Below the pieces are notes generated by a model. The model was given only the letters and a program-made list of their open reading frames with translations, searched no databases and was not told the DNA's origin. Below are positions 22,430 to 33,072 of a DNA stretch of 64,000 nt, in pieces (positions within the stretch are counted from its first letter, which is position 1; each line of letters begins with the position of its first letter). Source of the DNA: Manihot esculenta (taxonomy: Eukaryota > Streptophyta > Magnoliopsida > Malpighiales > Euphorbiaceae). The translations under genes and the position numbers were made by a program. The stretch is taken from positions 15,314,263-15,378,262 of the forward strand of contig NC_035169.2 in the NCBI RefSeq assembly GCF_001659605.2, given 5' to 3'.

Positions 22430-24169
22430 CTATCTGTCATGGTGCTGGGGCAGAAAATGGTCCACCAGCAGGTCCAACAAGTGCTCCATCCTTTGCATTC
22501 GATCCTCAATCCTACTGAGACGAGCCTCTACTGTCTGGTTGGGTGCTTCGTCTTCAGGTGGCTGAGGAGCATCTTGCTGGGGGGCTGCTGGAGGAGTATT
22601 TGCTGGTTCTTGCCCTGTTTCCTGTGCTGTCTTATCTGTAGGTGCTGCTATGGAGGTTGGCTGCTGAGTGGTGGTGTTTGTGGTGGCCTTCTTCCTTCTG
22701 AAAACACGCTCATGGCGTGGTGTTACTGGACCTGCAGGTGCAATGGAAAAAGCATCCCCCACCTTGCAAAGCAACCCCATATCATCTAATGTGCGTAGGT
22801 CCAAGGGGGTTGTTTTGGGGGTGGGGGAGAGGTCAGTATGTGCTGGGTGCAATAATTTGAGATTCACTGCAATGGCAGTGATCAAAGGACCAAAAATCAA
22901 GGGCCTGTTATATTGTATGATGCTGGATAGTTGGGTGGCAACCCAATATCCAAGATGAATTTTCCTGCCCCTGTGCATGCACCAAAGGATATACAACTCA
23001 GTTCTGGTCAGGATGTTGGAAGCATCCTTCCTCCCAGAGAATGTATAGGCCAGGAATCTGTGGAGGTATTTCAAACTGGAGTTGCTGAGGTATAGGTCCT
23101 TGGACCTAGTGGGTGAGTATGAATCTGGGGGGTTATCACTTAATTCCAAGTACACAGAGCTTGGATCAAACTCAGCAGGAAAATCCCAGGTGGACTGAGG
23201 GCATTCACAGCCCATGGCTATGCCGAATTCCTGCAGGGATAAGCGAAATCGCTTCCCCAATAACCTAAATCCAATAGTGCCTGGTGTGTGTATGTTATGC
23301 ATGGCAGGTTTATCAAAATAGAACGTGGTGAAGAACTCATGTGTGAGTTCAAGGAAGGAGGGCATACGCAGGAAGAAAAAAATGTCCCAGCCAACAGCAG
23401 AGATGAGGGAACGTACCTGGGAATGGAGTCTCAGTGCTCCTAGTGTGCCATGGTGGATATACTTACCTGGGTGATATGGTAGAGATGAAACTTTAACCAG
23501 CCTGGTGCGCTCAGAAATTTTGTTGAACGTCAGGGCTTTAACGATGTGATCTGGGTATACTGGCTTGGGCAAATCGCTGGGCAAATTGCTGGGCATATCA
23601 CTGAGTGTGTCGCTTGGTAAGTCTGTGGGCGTATCAGTGGGCACATCAGTGGGCACACCGCTAGGCATAGCGCTTAGCAAATTGCTGGTGAAATCACTGG
23701 GCATACTAGTGGGCGCATCAGTGGGCAAATTGCTGGGCACTTCAGTGGGTGCATCGCCTTCCTCATGTCCTGTGGGATGTGTGGCAATGGTGGTTTCTGG
23801 TTCTGGCTCTGATATCGGCGGTGGAGGTGGCGACTGAGTTCTTGGCCGTTTCTGGCCGTGGCCGGAGGAAGTGGTGGCCTCTGGTGGCGTTTCGCCCTTA
23901 GGGTTCGCCGTCGGGGTTATTGGGGATGTGGACGGTGGAGGTGGTGTCGGCGTTCTTGGCCATTTCCTTTGCCGGTGATATGTCTGGACAGCCGGTGAGT
24001 CGGTGCGTCCTGTCTCTGTTCCAGTGGCCGGTGGTGTTTCAGTGCTGGTGGTGGCTGGTGGAGGGGTGTCCCGCGCTTCGTCATCACTGTCGGAGGGGAT
24101 GGGCCTCGGCAGCCCTAGTTTCTTCCACATGAACGGTCCGCCGGTGGCCTTCATCTTGATTCGGACCAT
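22430..24169 (-). CDS. Athila third ORF, plant transposon protein (579 aa), intact
   Basis: An uninterrupted frame downstream of pol, in the position called env-like in Athila elements. The N-terminus is basic (MVRIKMKATGG). Residues about 30-210 are Pro/Ser/Thr-rich and end in degenerate four-residue repeats of PSDLP/PTDVP type (plus coordinates about 23560-23760), written in the same 12-bp motif that is scattered through the element. Residues about 215-450 form a conserved-looking globular core with LHSQVRSLISAVGWDIFF and LLGKRFRLSLQEFGIAMG, as in the Athila ORF1/'putative plant transposon protein' families. The C-terminus (about 545-570) is a predicted coiled coil (RLSRIEDRMQRMEHLLDLL). 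No signal peptide or membrane segment is visible, so a true envelope role is unsupported. Function unknown; the intact frame implies recent selection or a recent insertion. Confidence 0.85.
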   Translation of the reverse strand: MVRIKMKATGGPFMWKKLGLPRPIPSDSDDEARDTPPPATTSTETPPATGTETGRTDSPAVQTYHRQRKWPRTPTPPPPSTSPITPTANPKGETPPEATTSSGHGQKRPRTQSPPPPPISEPEPETTIATHPTGHEEGDAPTEVPSNLPTDAPTSMPSDFTSNLLSAMPSGVPTDVPTDTPTDLPSDTLSDMPSNLPSDLPKPVYPDHIVKALTFNKISERTRLVKVSSLPYHPGKYIHHGTLGALRLHSQVRSLISAVGWDIFFFLRMPSFLELTHEFFTTFYFDKPAMHNIHTPGTIGFRLLGKRFRLSLQEFGIAMGCECPQSTWDFPAEFDPSSVYLELSDNPPDSYSPTRSKDLYLSNSSLKYLHRFLAYTFSGRKDASNILTRTELYILWCMHRGRKIHLGYWVATQLSSIIQYNRPLIFGPLITAIAVNLKLLHPAHTDLSPTPKTTPLDLRTLDDMGLLCKVGDAFSIAPAGPVTPRHERVFRRKKATTNTTTQQPTSIAAPTDKTAQETGQEPANTPPAAPQQDAPQPPEDEAPNQTVEARLSRIEDRMQRMEHLLDLLVDHFLPQHHDR

Positions 24170-24229
24170 GGTGGTCTTGAGTTTGCCGGTGGGTGAGTGG
24201 TGGGTCGGAGAGGAGAGATCTTGAAGAAG

Positions 24230-24667
24230 AAGAGATAAAAACAGTAAATTGCGTAAAAAGTAAAAATAAAAGAAAAGACTACTTAAAGTGATTTGGGTAT
24301 GTGAACTGCCCTGATCATTTAATGCTGGCCCTCTAGATTCTTGACAGGGTGATTTGACCAGTGATTTGGGTAAGCAGTGGGCAAATCACTTGGCCAGATC
24401 GCTGCTCCTTTGCAGTTGCTGGGCTGGTACTGTTCACGCCCTTTTCTGATGATGTGCTTGATTTTGCGATTGGACCGGTGATCTTGGTCGAATTATCTGG
24501 GCAATTGGGCAAATCACTGCCCCGATCACTTGTGACTATGGGACATTCAGTCGATTCGCCCAGCGATTTGGGCAAGCAGTGGGCAAATCACTGGACAAAT
24601 CACTGCCTCTGGGCTGCCTCCCAGTAGCGCCCTGTTTTCTGTCTTGGGCTGGACTTCAGTGTCTTGC
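24230..24667 (-). other. pol-ORF3 spacer with dense GGGCAAATCAC/GTGATTTG motifs
   Basis: Non-coding spacer. Two clusters, about 24350-24410 and 24490-24610, combine both motif orientations, for example GTGATTTGACCAGTGATTTG followed by GTGGGCAAATCACTTGG, giving local hairpin potential. A similar cluster lies at 22376-22430. Confidence 0.75.
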
Positions 24668-25057
24668 TCAGCAGTCTTGGGAAGGGGGATCCAAGGGAAC
24701 CTCCTCCACAACATGGACAGTAAAACCTTCATAGAATCTCTTCAAACGATGCCCATTAACTTTGAAAACTTTGCTTGTTTGTGGACTCCGTATGTCAACA
24801 GCTCCATGTGGATAAACATGCTCAACCAAGAATGGCCCAATCCACCTAGACCGAAGCTTTCCAGGGAATAATTTGAACCTGGAATCAAAAAGTAAGACCT
24901 TATCACCAACCTGGAAGTGTTTTCTGGAGATATTTTTGTCATGGAAGGCTTTGGTCTTTGCTTTGTAATCCCACGAAGCTTCATATGCATCACGCCGAAT
25001 CTCCTTCAAGCTCTTGTATTTGCAATTTTCTGTGAACTCCAGTCTCTTTTTCATCAA
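24668..25057 (-). pseudogene. Integrase C-terminal tail, out of frame with gag-pol
   Basis: Carries the Athila integrase C-terminal pattern [20 protein letters not shown], then [19 protein letters not shown] and [19 protein letters not shown], which in related elements continues the polyprotein. Here the main frame terminates at 24990, and this segment lies in another frame. A single-base insertion in the plus-strand CTCCTTC run near 25000-25007 accounts for the shift. The segment would be lost from the polyprotein unless ribosomes shift frame. Confidence 0.85.
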
Positions 25058-28000
25058 GATTGCAGCTCTTCACAGCCCAATAGGCTTTATGTTCAAGTTC
25101 TACAGGTAGATGGCATGCTTTCCCATAAATCAGCCTATATGGAGACATCCCAATTGGAGTTTTATATGATGTTCTATATGCCCATAAGGCATCATTGAGG
25201 CGTGTACTCCAGTCCTTGCGATTTGGGCAGACCGTTTTCTCCAAGATGGACTTGATCTCCCTATTTGACACTTCAGCCAGCCCATTTGTTTGAGGGTGAT
25301 AGGCAGTAGAGGTTCTATGGATGACATGGTGCTTCTTGAGGAGAGTTTCTACTACTGTTTTTGCATCATCAGCCCTTGTTGCCTTGGCCTCAATCCACTT
25401 GGACACATAATCCACAGCAAGAAGTATGTAGGTGTTGCCAAAGGAAGGTGGGAGTGGTCCCATGAAGTCAATGCCCCATATGTCAAAGATTTCACACACC
25501 ATGATGGGTGCTTGTGGCATTTCACTTCTTTTGCCAAGGTTTCCTGTTTGTTGGCATCTTGCACATGACCTACAAAATAAATAAGCATCTCTAAATATGT
25601 TAGGCCAAAATAACCCACTTTCAAGAACCTTCAAGGCTGTCTTGCGTGGCCCAAAGTGACCTCCACAGCTGTAAGAGTGGCAGAAAGTTAGGACAGATGT
25701 GATCTCATGGTTTGGGATGCATCTCCTTATGACTTGGTCTGCACAATGCTTCCATAGGTAAGGCTCATCCCACACATAATACCTTGCCTCTTTCTTGATC
25801 TTGTCTCTTATGTGTTTGGGCAAATCAGTGGGCAAATCACCTATGGCAAGGAAATTAACAATATCAGCATACCATGGTTCCTCTTCTTGGACAGCAAAGA
25901 GGTGCTCATCAGGGAAGGTCTCATTGATGGGGCATGTCTCCATCTCGGTCAGAATTCTGCTGAGGTGATCAGCCACAAGGTTCTCCTTGCCTTTCTTGTC
26001 ACGGATCTCCAAGTCAAACTCTTGTAACAGCAATATCCATCTCACCAGCCTTGGTTTGGACTCCTTTTTCTTGATTAAATACCTTAGTGCAGCATGATCT
26101 GAGTATATAATCACCTTTGTCCCAAGTAGATAGGGTCTGAACTTCTCCAATGCAAACACAATAGCCAGCAACTCTTTTTCCGTGGTGGAATAATTGCATT
26201 GTGCAGCATCTAGGGTGCGTGAGGCATAGTGAATGACATGAGGAGAATTACCTATACGCTGTCCCAATACTGCACCTATAGCAAAGTTGCTGGCATCACA
26301 CATGATCTCAAATGGAAGGGTCCAATCAGGTGGCTGGATGACTGGGGCAGAAATTAGCAGTGATTTGATCAAATCAAAAGCTGATTTGCAGCTGTCATCG
26401 AAGTTGAAGGGTACATCCTGCTGTAACAACCTGCAAAGAGGCTGAGTTATTTTAGAAAAATCCTTGATAAACCTCCTGTAAAAACCAGCATGTCCAAGGA
26501 ATGATCTAATCTCCCTAATGCTGGTTGGGTAGGGCAGATTTTTGATGGTGTCAATTTTGGCTTTGTCCACCTCAATCCCTTTTGCTGAAACAATATGGCC
26601 TAAGATTAAGCCATGGCTGACCATGAAGTGGCATTTTTCGTAGTTGAGAACTAGATTTGTCTCCAAGCATCTTTGAAGTATTTTCTCCAAGTTGGCAAGG
26701 CATTCATGGAATGAGTTGCCATACACCGTAAAGTCATCCATGAAGACTTCAATGATCTTCTCCACATAGTCAGAAAAAATGCTCATCATGCACCTTTGGA
26801 AGGTGGCTGGTGCATTGCAAAGACCGAAGGGCATCCTCCTGAATGCGAAGGTGCCAAATGGGCATGTGAAAGTGGTCTTCTCTTGATCTTCAGGTGCAAC
26901 GGGGATTTGATAAAATCCCGAATATCCATCTAGGAGGCAGTAATGACTCTTTCCAGCAAGTCTCTCAAGCATTTGGTCCATGAAGGGCAAGGGAAAGTGG
27001 TCCTTCCTTGTGGCTGTGTTGAGCTTCCTGTAGTCCATGCAAACTCTCCACCCATTTTGTACACGAGTGGGTACTAGCTCTCCTTCAGAATTAGGGACAA
27101 TGGTAATCCCGGTCTTCTTTGGTACCACATGGATGGGACTCACCCATTTACTGTCAGAAATGGGGTAGATTACCCCAATGTCTAGGAGCTTCACAATCTC
27201 CTTCTTTACAACCTCCATCATAGGTGGATTCAGCCTTCTTTGTGCCTCACGAACAGGTTTGCACTCATCCTCCATAAGTATCCGATGCATGCACGTTGAG
27301 GGTGAGATACCCTTTATGTCCTCCAATGTCCACCCAATTGCCTTCTTGTGTTTCCTCAACACATCCAGGAGCTTTTCCTCTTCTTCTTGGCTGAGCTGGT
27401 TGGAGATGATTACTGGAAGTGTATTTCCAGCTCCCAAGTAGGCATATTTGAGGTGGTTAGGCAAGGGTTTCAGTTCTGGTGCATTTTCTGTCTGCTGGTT
27501 TTCTGTCTGCCTGCTGTCTGATTTGAGCTGTGATTTGAGCAGATTTTCTGGTGTTCTGGGCAAATCACTGGGCAAATCACCCACATCCAGCAAGTTACAA
27601 CAGTCTGCTGTTTTGTCTGCTTCAGAGATGTTGCTGTCCACTTCTCCTCTCCTGCAAAGACTTTCATAAAGTAAGTTTTCTTGATCAAAATCAAAAACTT
27701 CTTGACTTAAATTATCAATAACATCAAGGCCATAAACAGGAGAAACATCATTGGGGAATTTCATGACATCATAAACATTAAATTTGATAACTTCCCCTTC
27801 AAACTCCATAGTCAATGTGCCATCATGCACATCAATTTTTGTTCTTGCTGTGCTCAAGAATGGTCTCCCAAGTAAGATATCAGAGGTGGTGTTGCTCTTG
27901 TCTTCCTCCATGTCAATAACATAAAAATCTGCTGGAAAGACTAATTGGTCCACTTGCACCAACACATCTTCTAGCACTCCCTTGGGGTAGACAATGGATC

Positions 28001-30155
28001 GGTCAGCTAATTGGATCACAATGCTGGTGCCCTTGAGTGTACCTGCATTCAACAAGTTAAAAATAGACAGAGGCATGACATTTATTGAAGCTCCAAGGTC
28101 ACACATGGCCTTCTTTATTCCCACATTGCCTATTTTGCATGAAACCGCAAACATTCCTCTATCCTTGCATTTGACTGGTAGTTTTCTTTGGATGACAGCT
28201 GAAACACACTCCCCCACACTTACCTTTTCACGTTCAGCAAGTTTCCTCCTATTGGTGCATAGCTCTTTGAGAAATTTAGCATACCTTGGTATTTGTTTCA
28301 CAGCATCAAGTAGGGGAATGTTAATTTCCACTTTGCGAAGTGTCTCCAATATCTCTTTTTCCTCTTTCTCCTTTTGGGACCTTGCAAATCTCTTTGGGAA
28401 GGGAGGTGGTACCTTGAATTTCTCCATAGGTTGCTGTTTCTGCCTTTGACTTGATTCTGCCTGGTCTGTTGATTTGGGCAAATCACTTCCTGCCTTCTCT
28501 GGAGAATTGGTCAAATCACTGCTGGACAGCTTAGTTTGCCCAGCGATCGGGTCAGTTCCTATCAGTGAACTGGGCAAATCACTGCCCTGATCACTTTCTG
28601 GCAGAATTTCTTCCATGGTCTGTTTTTGCAATTTTTCAGCCCTATTGTCTTGCAACTCCTTTCCACTCCTCAATGTGATGGCACTAGCATTTTGCCTTGG
28701 ATTTATCTCAGTTTGGGAAGGTAGCTTTCCTTGAGATTCAATTTTGTTCAAGGATGAAGCCATTTGCCCCATTTGTTTCTCAAGATTCTGCACAGTATTT
28801 GCCAAATTTTTCACAATCTCTTCAAGAGATGCATTGGAATTCTGAGGTGCAGCTTGAGCTTGATTCCTTTGCTGGTAGCTTGGATATTGATTTCCCCTTG
28901 CATAACTGAAATTTGGATGGTCCCTCCAACCTGGATTATAAGTATTAGAATAGGGATCATACCTTCTTTGCCCATTGAAGCCTCCAACAGCATTAACTTG
29001 CTGGTCCTCCTCTTGAAGGGAAGGACATAGATCAGTTGGGTGGTTGTTGGCACATATTCCACATGTCTTGGGCTGCTGAATCTGCTGGACTTGTTGGGTT
29101 TGACTCACAACAAGGCTACGGACAGCATTGGTGAGTTTAGAAAGTTGGGATGATAAAGTGGAATTACTCACCTCATTTACATTCCTTGTTGGCAGCTCTT
29201 GGTCTCCAAATTGTTGAGAAGCTGCAGCCATGGAGGAAATTAAGTCCCTCATCTCTCGAGGTGATTTTTTTTCAATTGTTCCTCCACAGGCTGCGTCAAT
29301 AAATTTTCTCTCTGAGGGTAGCAAACCTCCATAGAAGTACTCAATGAGAGATTGGTCAGAAATATCATGCCGAGGGCAGCTTGTGCACAACTTTTTGAAC
29401 CTCTCCCAGTACTCATACAAGCCTTCAGAGTGCTTTTGCTTTATGCCACTTATTTCTCGACGGATGCCTATGGCTTTTGAGGTTGGAAAGAATTTTTTCA
29501 AGAATGCTCTTACCATATCAGCCCATGATGTGATAGATCCGGGTGGCAAGTAGAATAGCCATTCTTTGGCATAGTCTTCAAGGGAAAAAGGGAAGGCTCT
29601 AAGCTTGATATCGTCTTCTGGAATGCCTTGGGGTCTCATGGTTGAGCACACAACGTGGAATGCCTTCAAATGCTTGTGAGGATCTTCATTCTCTAGGCCT
29701 CTGAATTTAGGAAGGAGATGAATCAGACCTGTCCTTAGCTCGAATGGTGCTGTCAATAGGGGATATTCAATGCATAAGGGTGCTTGATCTCCTGCTGGTT
29801 CAGCTAACTCTCCAAGAGTTCTCTCCCGTGGCTGTGGTGCTTGGATGGGCACGTTTCTTGCTTGATTTTCAGCTTCTACATGTGCAGCAGGTGGTGCTGC
29901 CATTGCTGGATTTTCTGCCATGACCAGAAATTCAGTTTCTGGTAAAAATTCTGCTGTAGCAGGTGCGGTGGTGGAAGTTTCTGCTGGTGCAAAAATTTCT
30001 TCAGCAGGGGCAGTAGGTGGTCTGTGAGATGGTGTTGTTGATGAAGATGGTCTTGAGGCTTGGTTCCTCAAATTTGCTTGCTTCCTTAAGCTCTTGGCAG
30101 TTTTCTCAATCTCCGGGTCGTAAAGAAGAGTGTCTTTACGGCCAGACCTGGTCAT
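24990..30155 (-). CDS. Athila gag-pol polyprotein (1721 codons; integrase defective)
   Basis: Single long frame starting [20 protein letters not shown], about 30 bases after the PBS. Domains by residue: gag about 110-400 with knuckle [13 protein letters not shown] (CX2CX3HX4C, about 372); protease about 660-790 with DLGAS at about 687; RT about 920-1200 with [18 protein letters not shown] and FMDD at about 1138; RNase H about 1270-1400 ([16 protein letters not shown]); integrase from about 1440 with an HHCC finger ([21 protein letters not shown]) and first catalytic Asp in GIDFMGP (about 1565). Between [12 protein letters not shown] and [13 protein letters not shown] about 35 residues expected in relatives are absent, including the second DDE Asp; AE...NREIK (catalytic Glu region) remains. 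The frame ends early by frameshift at 24990. Acidic Pro-rich SDLP linkers separate gag/PR, PR/RT and RNase H/IN. Confidence 0.93.
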   Translation of the reverse strand: MTRSGRKDTLLYDPEIEKTAKSLRKQANLRNQASRPSSSTTPSHRPPTAPAEEIFAPAETSTTAPATAEFLPETEFLVMAENPAMAAPPAAHVEAENQARNVPIQAPQPRERTLGELAEPAGDQAPLCIEYPLLTAPFELRTGLIHLLPKFRGLENEDPHKHLKAFHVVCSTMRPQGIPEDDIKLRAFPFSLEDYAKEWLFYLPPGSITSWADMVRAFLKKFFPTSKAIGIRREISGIKQKHSEGLYEYWERFKKLCTSCPRHDISDQSLIEYFYGGLLPSERKFIDAACGGTIEKKSPREMRDLISSMAAASQQFGDQELPTRNVNEVSNSTLSSQLSKLTNAVRSLVVSQTQQVQQIQQPKTCGICANNHPTDLCPSLQEEDQQVNAVGGFNGQRRYDPYSNTYNPGWRDHPNFSYARGNQYPSYQQRNQAQAAPQNSNASLEEIVKNLANTVQNLEKQMGQMASSLNKIESQGKLPSQTEINPRQNASAITLRSGKELQDNRAEKLQKQTMEEILPESDQGSDLPSSLIGTDPIAGQTKLSSSDLTNSPEKAGSDLPKSTDQAESSQRQKQQPMEKFKVPPPFPKRFARSQKEKEEKEILETLRKVEINIPLLDAVKQIPRYAKFLKELCTNRRKLAEREKVSVGECVSAVIQRKLPVKCKDRGMFAVSCKIGNVGIKKAMCDLGASINVMPLSIFNLLNAGTLKGTSIVIQLADRSIVYPKGVLEDVLVQVDQLVFPADFYVIDMEEDKSNTTSDILLGRPFLSTARTKIDVHDGTLTMEFEGEVIKFNVYDVMKFPNDVSPVYGLDVIDNLSQEVFDFDQENLLYESLCRRGEVDSNISEADKTADCCNLLDVGDLPSDLPRTPENLLKSQLKSDSRQTENQQTENAPELKPLPNHLKYAYLGAGNTLPVIISNQLSQEEEEKLLDVLRKHKKAIGWTLEDIKGISPSTCMHRILMEDECKPVREAQRRLNPPMMEVVKKEIVKLLDIGVIYPISDSKWVSPIHVVPKKTGITIVPNSEGELVPTRVQNGWRVCMDYRKLNTATRKDHFPLPFMDQMLERLAGKSHYCLLDGYSGFYQIPVAPEDQEKTTFTCPFGTFAFRRMPFGLCNAPATFQRCMMSIFSDYVEKIIEVFMDDFTVYGNSFHECLANLEKILQRCLETNLVLNYEKCHFMVSHGLILGHIVSAKGIEVDKAKIDTIKNLPYPTSIREIRSFLGHAGFYRRFIKDFSKITQPLCRLLQQDVPFNFDDSCKSAFDLIKSLLISAPVIQPPDWTLPFEIMCDASNFAIGAVLGQRIGNSPHVIHYASRTLDAAQCNYSTTEKELLAIVFALEKFRPYLLGTKVIIYSDHAALRYLIKKKESKPRLVRWILLLQEFDLEIRDKKGKENLVADHLSRILTEMETCPINETFPDEHLFAVQEEEPWYADIVNFLAIGDLPTDLPKHIRDKIKKEARYYVWDEPYLWKHCADQVIRRCIPNHEITSVLTFCHSYSCGGHFGPRKTALKVLESGLFWPNIFRDAYLFCRSCARCQQTGNLGKRSEMPQAPIMVCEIFDIWGIDFMGPLPPSFGNTYILLAVDYVSKWIEAKATRADDAKTVVETLLKKHHVIHRTSTAYHPQTNGLAEVSNREIKSILEKTVCPNRKDWSTRLNDALWAYRTSYKTPIGMSPYRLIYGKACHLPVELEHKAYWAVKSCNLDEKETGVHRKLQIQELEGDSA

Positions 30156-30184
30156 AAAGGGAAAATACGTTAGTTAGATCAATT

Positions 30185-30201
30185 CCCCGGCAACGGCGCC
30201 A
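30185..30201 (-). promoter_or_regulatory. tRNA-Asp primer-binding site (young Athila)
   Basis: Minus strand TGGCGCCGTTGCCGGGG is the perfect complement of the 3' end of plant tRNA-Asp(GTC). It starts five bases inside the LTR edge at 30207 and fixes the element's orientation. Confidence 0.95.
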
Positions 30202-30206
30202 ATTTT

Positions 30207-31716
30207 TGATAAGCGGTTGTCGAAGCCGTAAAAAATAAACCTATTAAACAATCAACAATAAACTTGTAGATAGTGGCAATAGGGTCGAACCACAGGGAAT
30301 TGACACTAAAGATCTTCCTAATAATAACCAAGATGAGTAAATAACAAATAATTAAAAGAGGGGGGTTTGAGTTGATGAATTAAAACTAAATAGCAAAAGA
30401 AAGCAATAATTTAAAGATGAGTAAATCAATAAGAGAAAAGCTTCTAGTTGAAGTATGGATCTTATTTCAGATTGTTTAGAATTGATCATTGATTCTTTAA
30501 CTCTCCTATTTATTCCAATAAATTAGTTTTGGATGTGGAAGACGCTTCTCACAATCCAAATTCCTCCTTAGTTCTAGTTTGATTAGGAAACGTTCGCTAA
30601 TCAAACACTAGTTAACAAGTTGCCAAGGAACGTCCTTGGGGCATTATAGCATCGAACAACTGTTAACTGCATTAAGACTTAGAGAAACCTAATTCTAACC
30701 TTGCCAACCGCGTGGTCAAGTTTAGATCATGCAATTGGATTAAATGTGAGTTTAAACAATTTAAGCAATTACGGACCTAAATCATTCAAACAATTTATCA
30801 CTTAAGCAATTTAAAAGCAATGGGCCCTTATTGATTCTAAAAGCAAAGTAATAATTATGGAAAAGATCAGATTGCATAAATATTGAAATAAACAAGAGTT
30901 CAACAATGGAGTATTAAATCTCCCAATTCATCAAAAAATCTGAAATTCACCAACTTCAACTAGAAAAGAAGGAGTTTAGCCACTCATGGTGGACTAAATA
31001 CACAAAAAGATGAAAAGAAAAGAAAAAGGAAGATGCTGGAGAATTTCTGGCGAGTTGAGTTGCTGATCCCCGGATCCCTTTGCTGGTTTGGAGGCTCTCC
31101 TTTTATAGCTGCAGAATTTCTCTCCATCTAGGGTTTTGAAATCCCTCTTTGATTTGGTGTTTGACTCCTCTTTTGATGTTGATTTTAATTGCAATTGGAA
31201 TTCCTTGGATGAGAGACTCTTTCGTGGCTCTTGGTTTTGTGTTGGAAGTGATTGGATTGGATTTGGACTTCTGAAAATTCGGATTTCTGTTTTCTGCCCA
31301 TTTTCCCGCTCTGCTGTAAGTTTCTGCTGTCAAAGTGATTTGCCCGGTGATTTGAGTATTTTGGGCAAATCACTGCCCCAATCACTTCTCTGTGAGTCAG
31401 TCCTCTATGTCTCTGCGAGTGATTTGGCCAGTGATCTTCGAGTGTCTTGGGCAAATCACTTGCCATATCACTACTGCCTGTTGCCTCCGGGTTTCTGCTT
31501 CAGCTTGATCTGGGCAGTGATTGGAGCAGATTATCTGGTGATCTTGGGCAAATCACTGGGCAAATCATCCTTTTGTAAATTTTCTGCACTTTTTCTCCCA
31601 TTTTCCAATTTCTTCCTTTTCTGTAAAAACAAGATAAAAACCATAAATTAAACTGAAAAATGTGTAAATAAGCAATAATAATTATGATAAAAATGTGGCT
31701 AAATTATGCTTGATCA
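30207..31716 (-). repeat. 5' LTR of the young Athila element
   Basis: 1510 bp. The minus-strand TATAAAAG is at 31107-31100. The first ~642 bp of transcription-sense LTR (31716-31075, U3) match the 3' LTR with one mismatch (T/C in GATTTGGYCAGTGA). The rest (31074-30207) is about 9% different. Confidence 0.95.
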
Positions 31717-31721
31717 GTTAT

Positions 31722-32526
31722 ACTAATTTTTACCTATTGTTGAATAAATCAAGCAATTATGGACTTCAAGCATCCAAACTAACAATATATGACCTTGAAA
31801 ATATGAACAACGGGCCCTATTGATCAATCAACAAAGTAATAATAATAATAATAACTGAAATTGCATAACTATTAGAAAAATAAAAATGAACAATAATGTT
31901 TAGATCTCACAATCCATGAAACAATTGAAACTTCAACCTATCTCTAACTAGAACTAAAGAAGTTAGCCACATTTAGCCGAAAGAAAGCACAAAAAGAAAG
32001 AAAAGAATTTGGTAGAAGAGAGGATGATTATGCTGCGATCAAAATCGTGGTATTTATAGCTAAATATAGCAAAATCCTCATTGATCTTTCCTAAAGAGCC
32101 TTGATTTGAATATCTTCAATAAAATAACTCCCTTAATTTGTTTCCTAAGAGCAGTGGAGATTCCTTGATCTTTGGGAGAGATCATGCCACACATTTTGAA
32201 CTAAAATCGGGTGAGATTGTGCTTTTTTAAATGAGTTCTGATTTTATTTCTTTTTCGAGTCAGTTGTGCTTTATGTCGCAGACTGAAGGTTTGCCCGAAG
32301 GATTGGGCAAGGCTCAGGTCCAATATTGATTGGGTCATTCAGCAGTTTTTGTCTGGGCTTTTAGGCAAAATTTTTATTCTAGGCGAATAGAATCAGCTAG
32401 CAGGTTTGTCCAAATCACTGGTCAAGGCTTATTCAACAGTTTCCTCATAATGTTCTTCCAATCAGCAGTTTCCTCAGATTAGTGTTAAGAATAGAGTGAA
32501 ATATGTGCTATTTTTGTGCTTTATCA
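31722..32526 (-). repeat. 5' LTR of the old Athila copy, part 2
   Basis: Continues the interrupted LTR from TACTAATTTTTACCTATTG and parallels 14446-15280. It ends TTTATCA at 32526, followed by ATCAC, the near-duplicate of ATCAT at 13872-13876. Confidence 0.83.
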
Positions 32527-33072
32527 ATCACCCTACTAACGAGTGCCCCACACTCCAAGAGGATGATCAGCCGCAAGTTAATTACTTTGGAGGTTATTAT
32601 GGGTCACAACAAAGGAGATATGACGTCTAGTCCAACACCTACAACTCAGAATGTAGAAATCACAAAAATTTCAGTTATGGAGCAACCTAAAAGCATTACT
32701 AGCCATGGCATTCTAAATCACAATAGCCATCTTTATTTGATCCAAGTATGTCACTTGAAGAAATAGTTAAATCACTTACTATTAATACTCAACAATTCCA
32801 ACAAGAGACCAAAGTAAGTATTCATAATTTAGAAACTCAAATAAGCCAACTTGCAACATCTTTGAGCCAAATAGAATCTTAAGGCAAGTTGCCATCTCAA
32901 GCAATTCTGAACCCAATTCAAAATGTAAGTGCAATCACTTTGCTAAGTGGTAAAGACCTGCTAGAAGAACCCTATCAAGTTAGTCATGGGCATGCCCAAA
33001 AGGCAGAATAATAGCTAGAGGTTATTGTTCACTCAACTAAAACTAATTAGACCCAGGAAACTAACAAGGAAC
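32527..33072 (+). pseudogene. gag remnant of the outermost Athila-like element, part 2
   Basis: Resumes the zinc knuckle cut at 13876 with a frameshifted THPTNECP-like segment, then Gln-rich EDDQPQVNYFGGYYG-like and NFSYG blocks, then MSLEEIVKSLTINTQQFQ and LETQISQLATSLSQIES (32745-32880), then NPIQNVSAITL. All follow the order seen in the young element's gag C-terminal region. Stops and frameshifts are present. It is cut at 33072 by the Ty1/copia LTR. Confidence 0.75.

Larger units (their letters stand above)
19746..31716 (-). mobile_element. Young Athila-clade LTR retrotransposon, full structure
   Basis: The 11971-bp element is flanked by a perfect TSD GTTAT (19741-19745 and 31717-31721). 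LTRs are 1512 and 1510 bp. In transcription order on the minus strand: 5' LTR (31716-30207), tRNA-Asp PBS, a 1721-codon gag-pol frame, an out-of-frame integrase C-terminal tail, a spacer, a 579-codon third ORF, a 3' untranslated region with two PPT-like sites, and the 3' LTR (21257-19746). It inserted into the 5' LTR of an older relative in the same orientation. Gag to RNase H is open, but integrase has two defects, so autonomous movement is unlikely. Confidence 0.95.
13877..32526 (-). mobile_element. Old degenerate Athila-clade element (minus), itself split by a younger one
   Basis: LTR copies lie at 13877 to about 15290 and at 19193-19745 joined to 31722-32526. Flanks are ATCAT (13872-13876) and ATCAC (32527-32531), a TSD with one mismatch. 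The interior (about 15300-19192) contains broken gag, protease, RT and part of RNase H. The integrase and third-ORF regions are missing, the RNase H remnant abutting the left LTR. A mutated tRNA-Asp PBS sits at 19171-19187. The right LTR was later interrupted by the young Athila element. Confidence 0.85.

Noticed and set aside
22430..24169. Third Athila ORF as a true envelope glycoprotein
   Set aside because: No signal peptide, transmembrane segment or Cys pattern is visible; only its position is env-like.
30181..30201. tRNA-Asp-like sequence
   Set aside because: Only the 3' terminal 17 bases match; it is the primer-binding site, not a tRNA gene.
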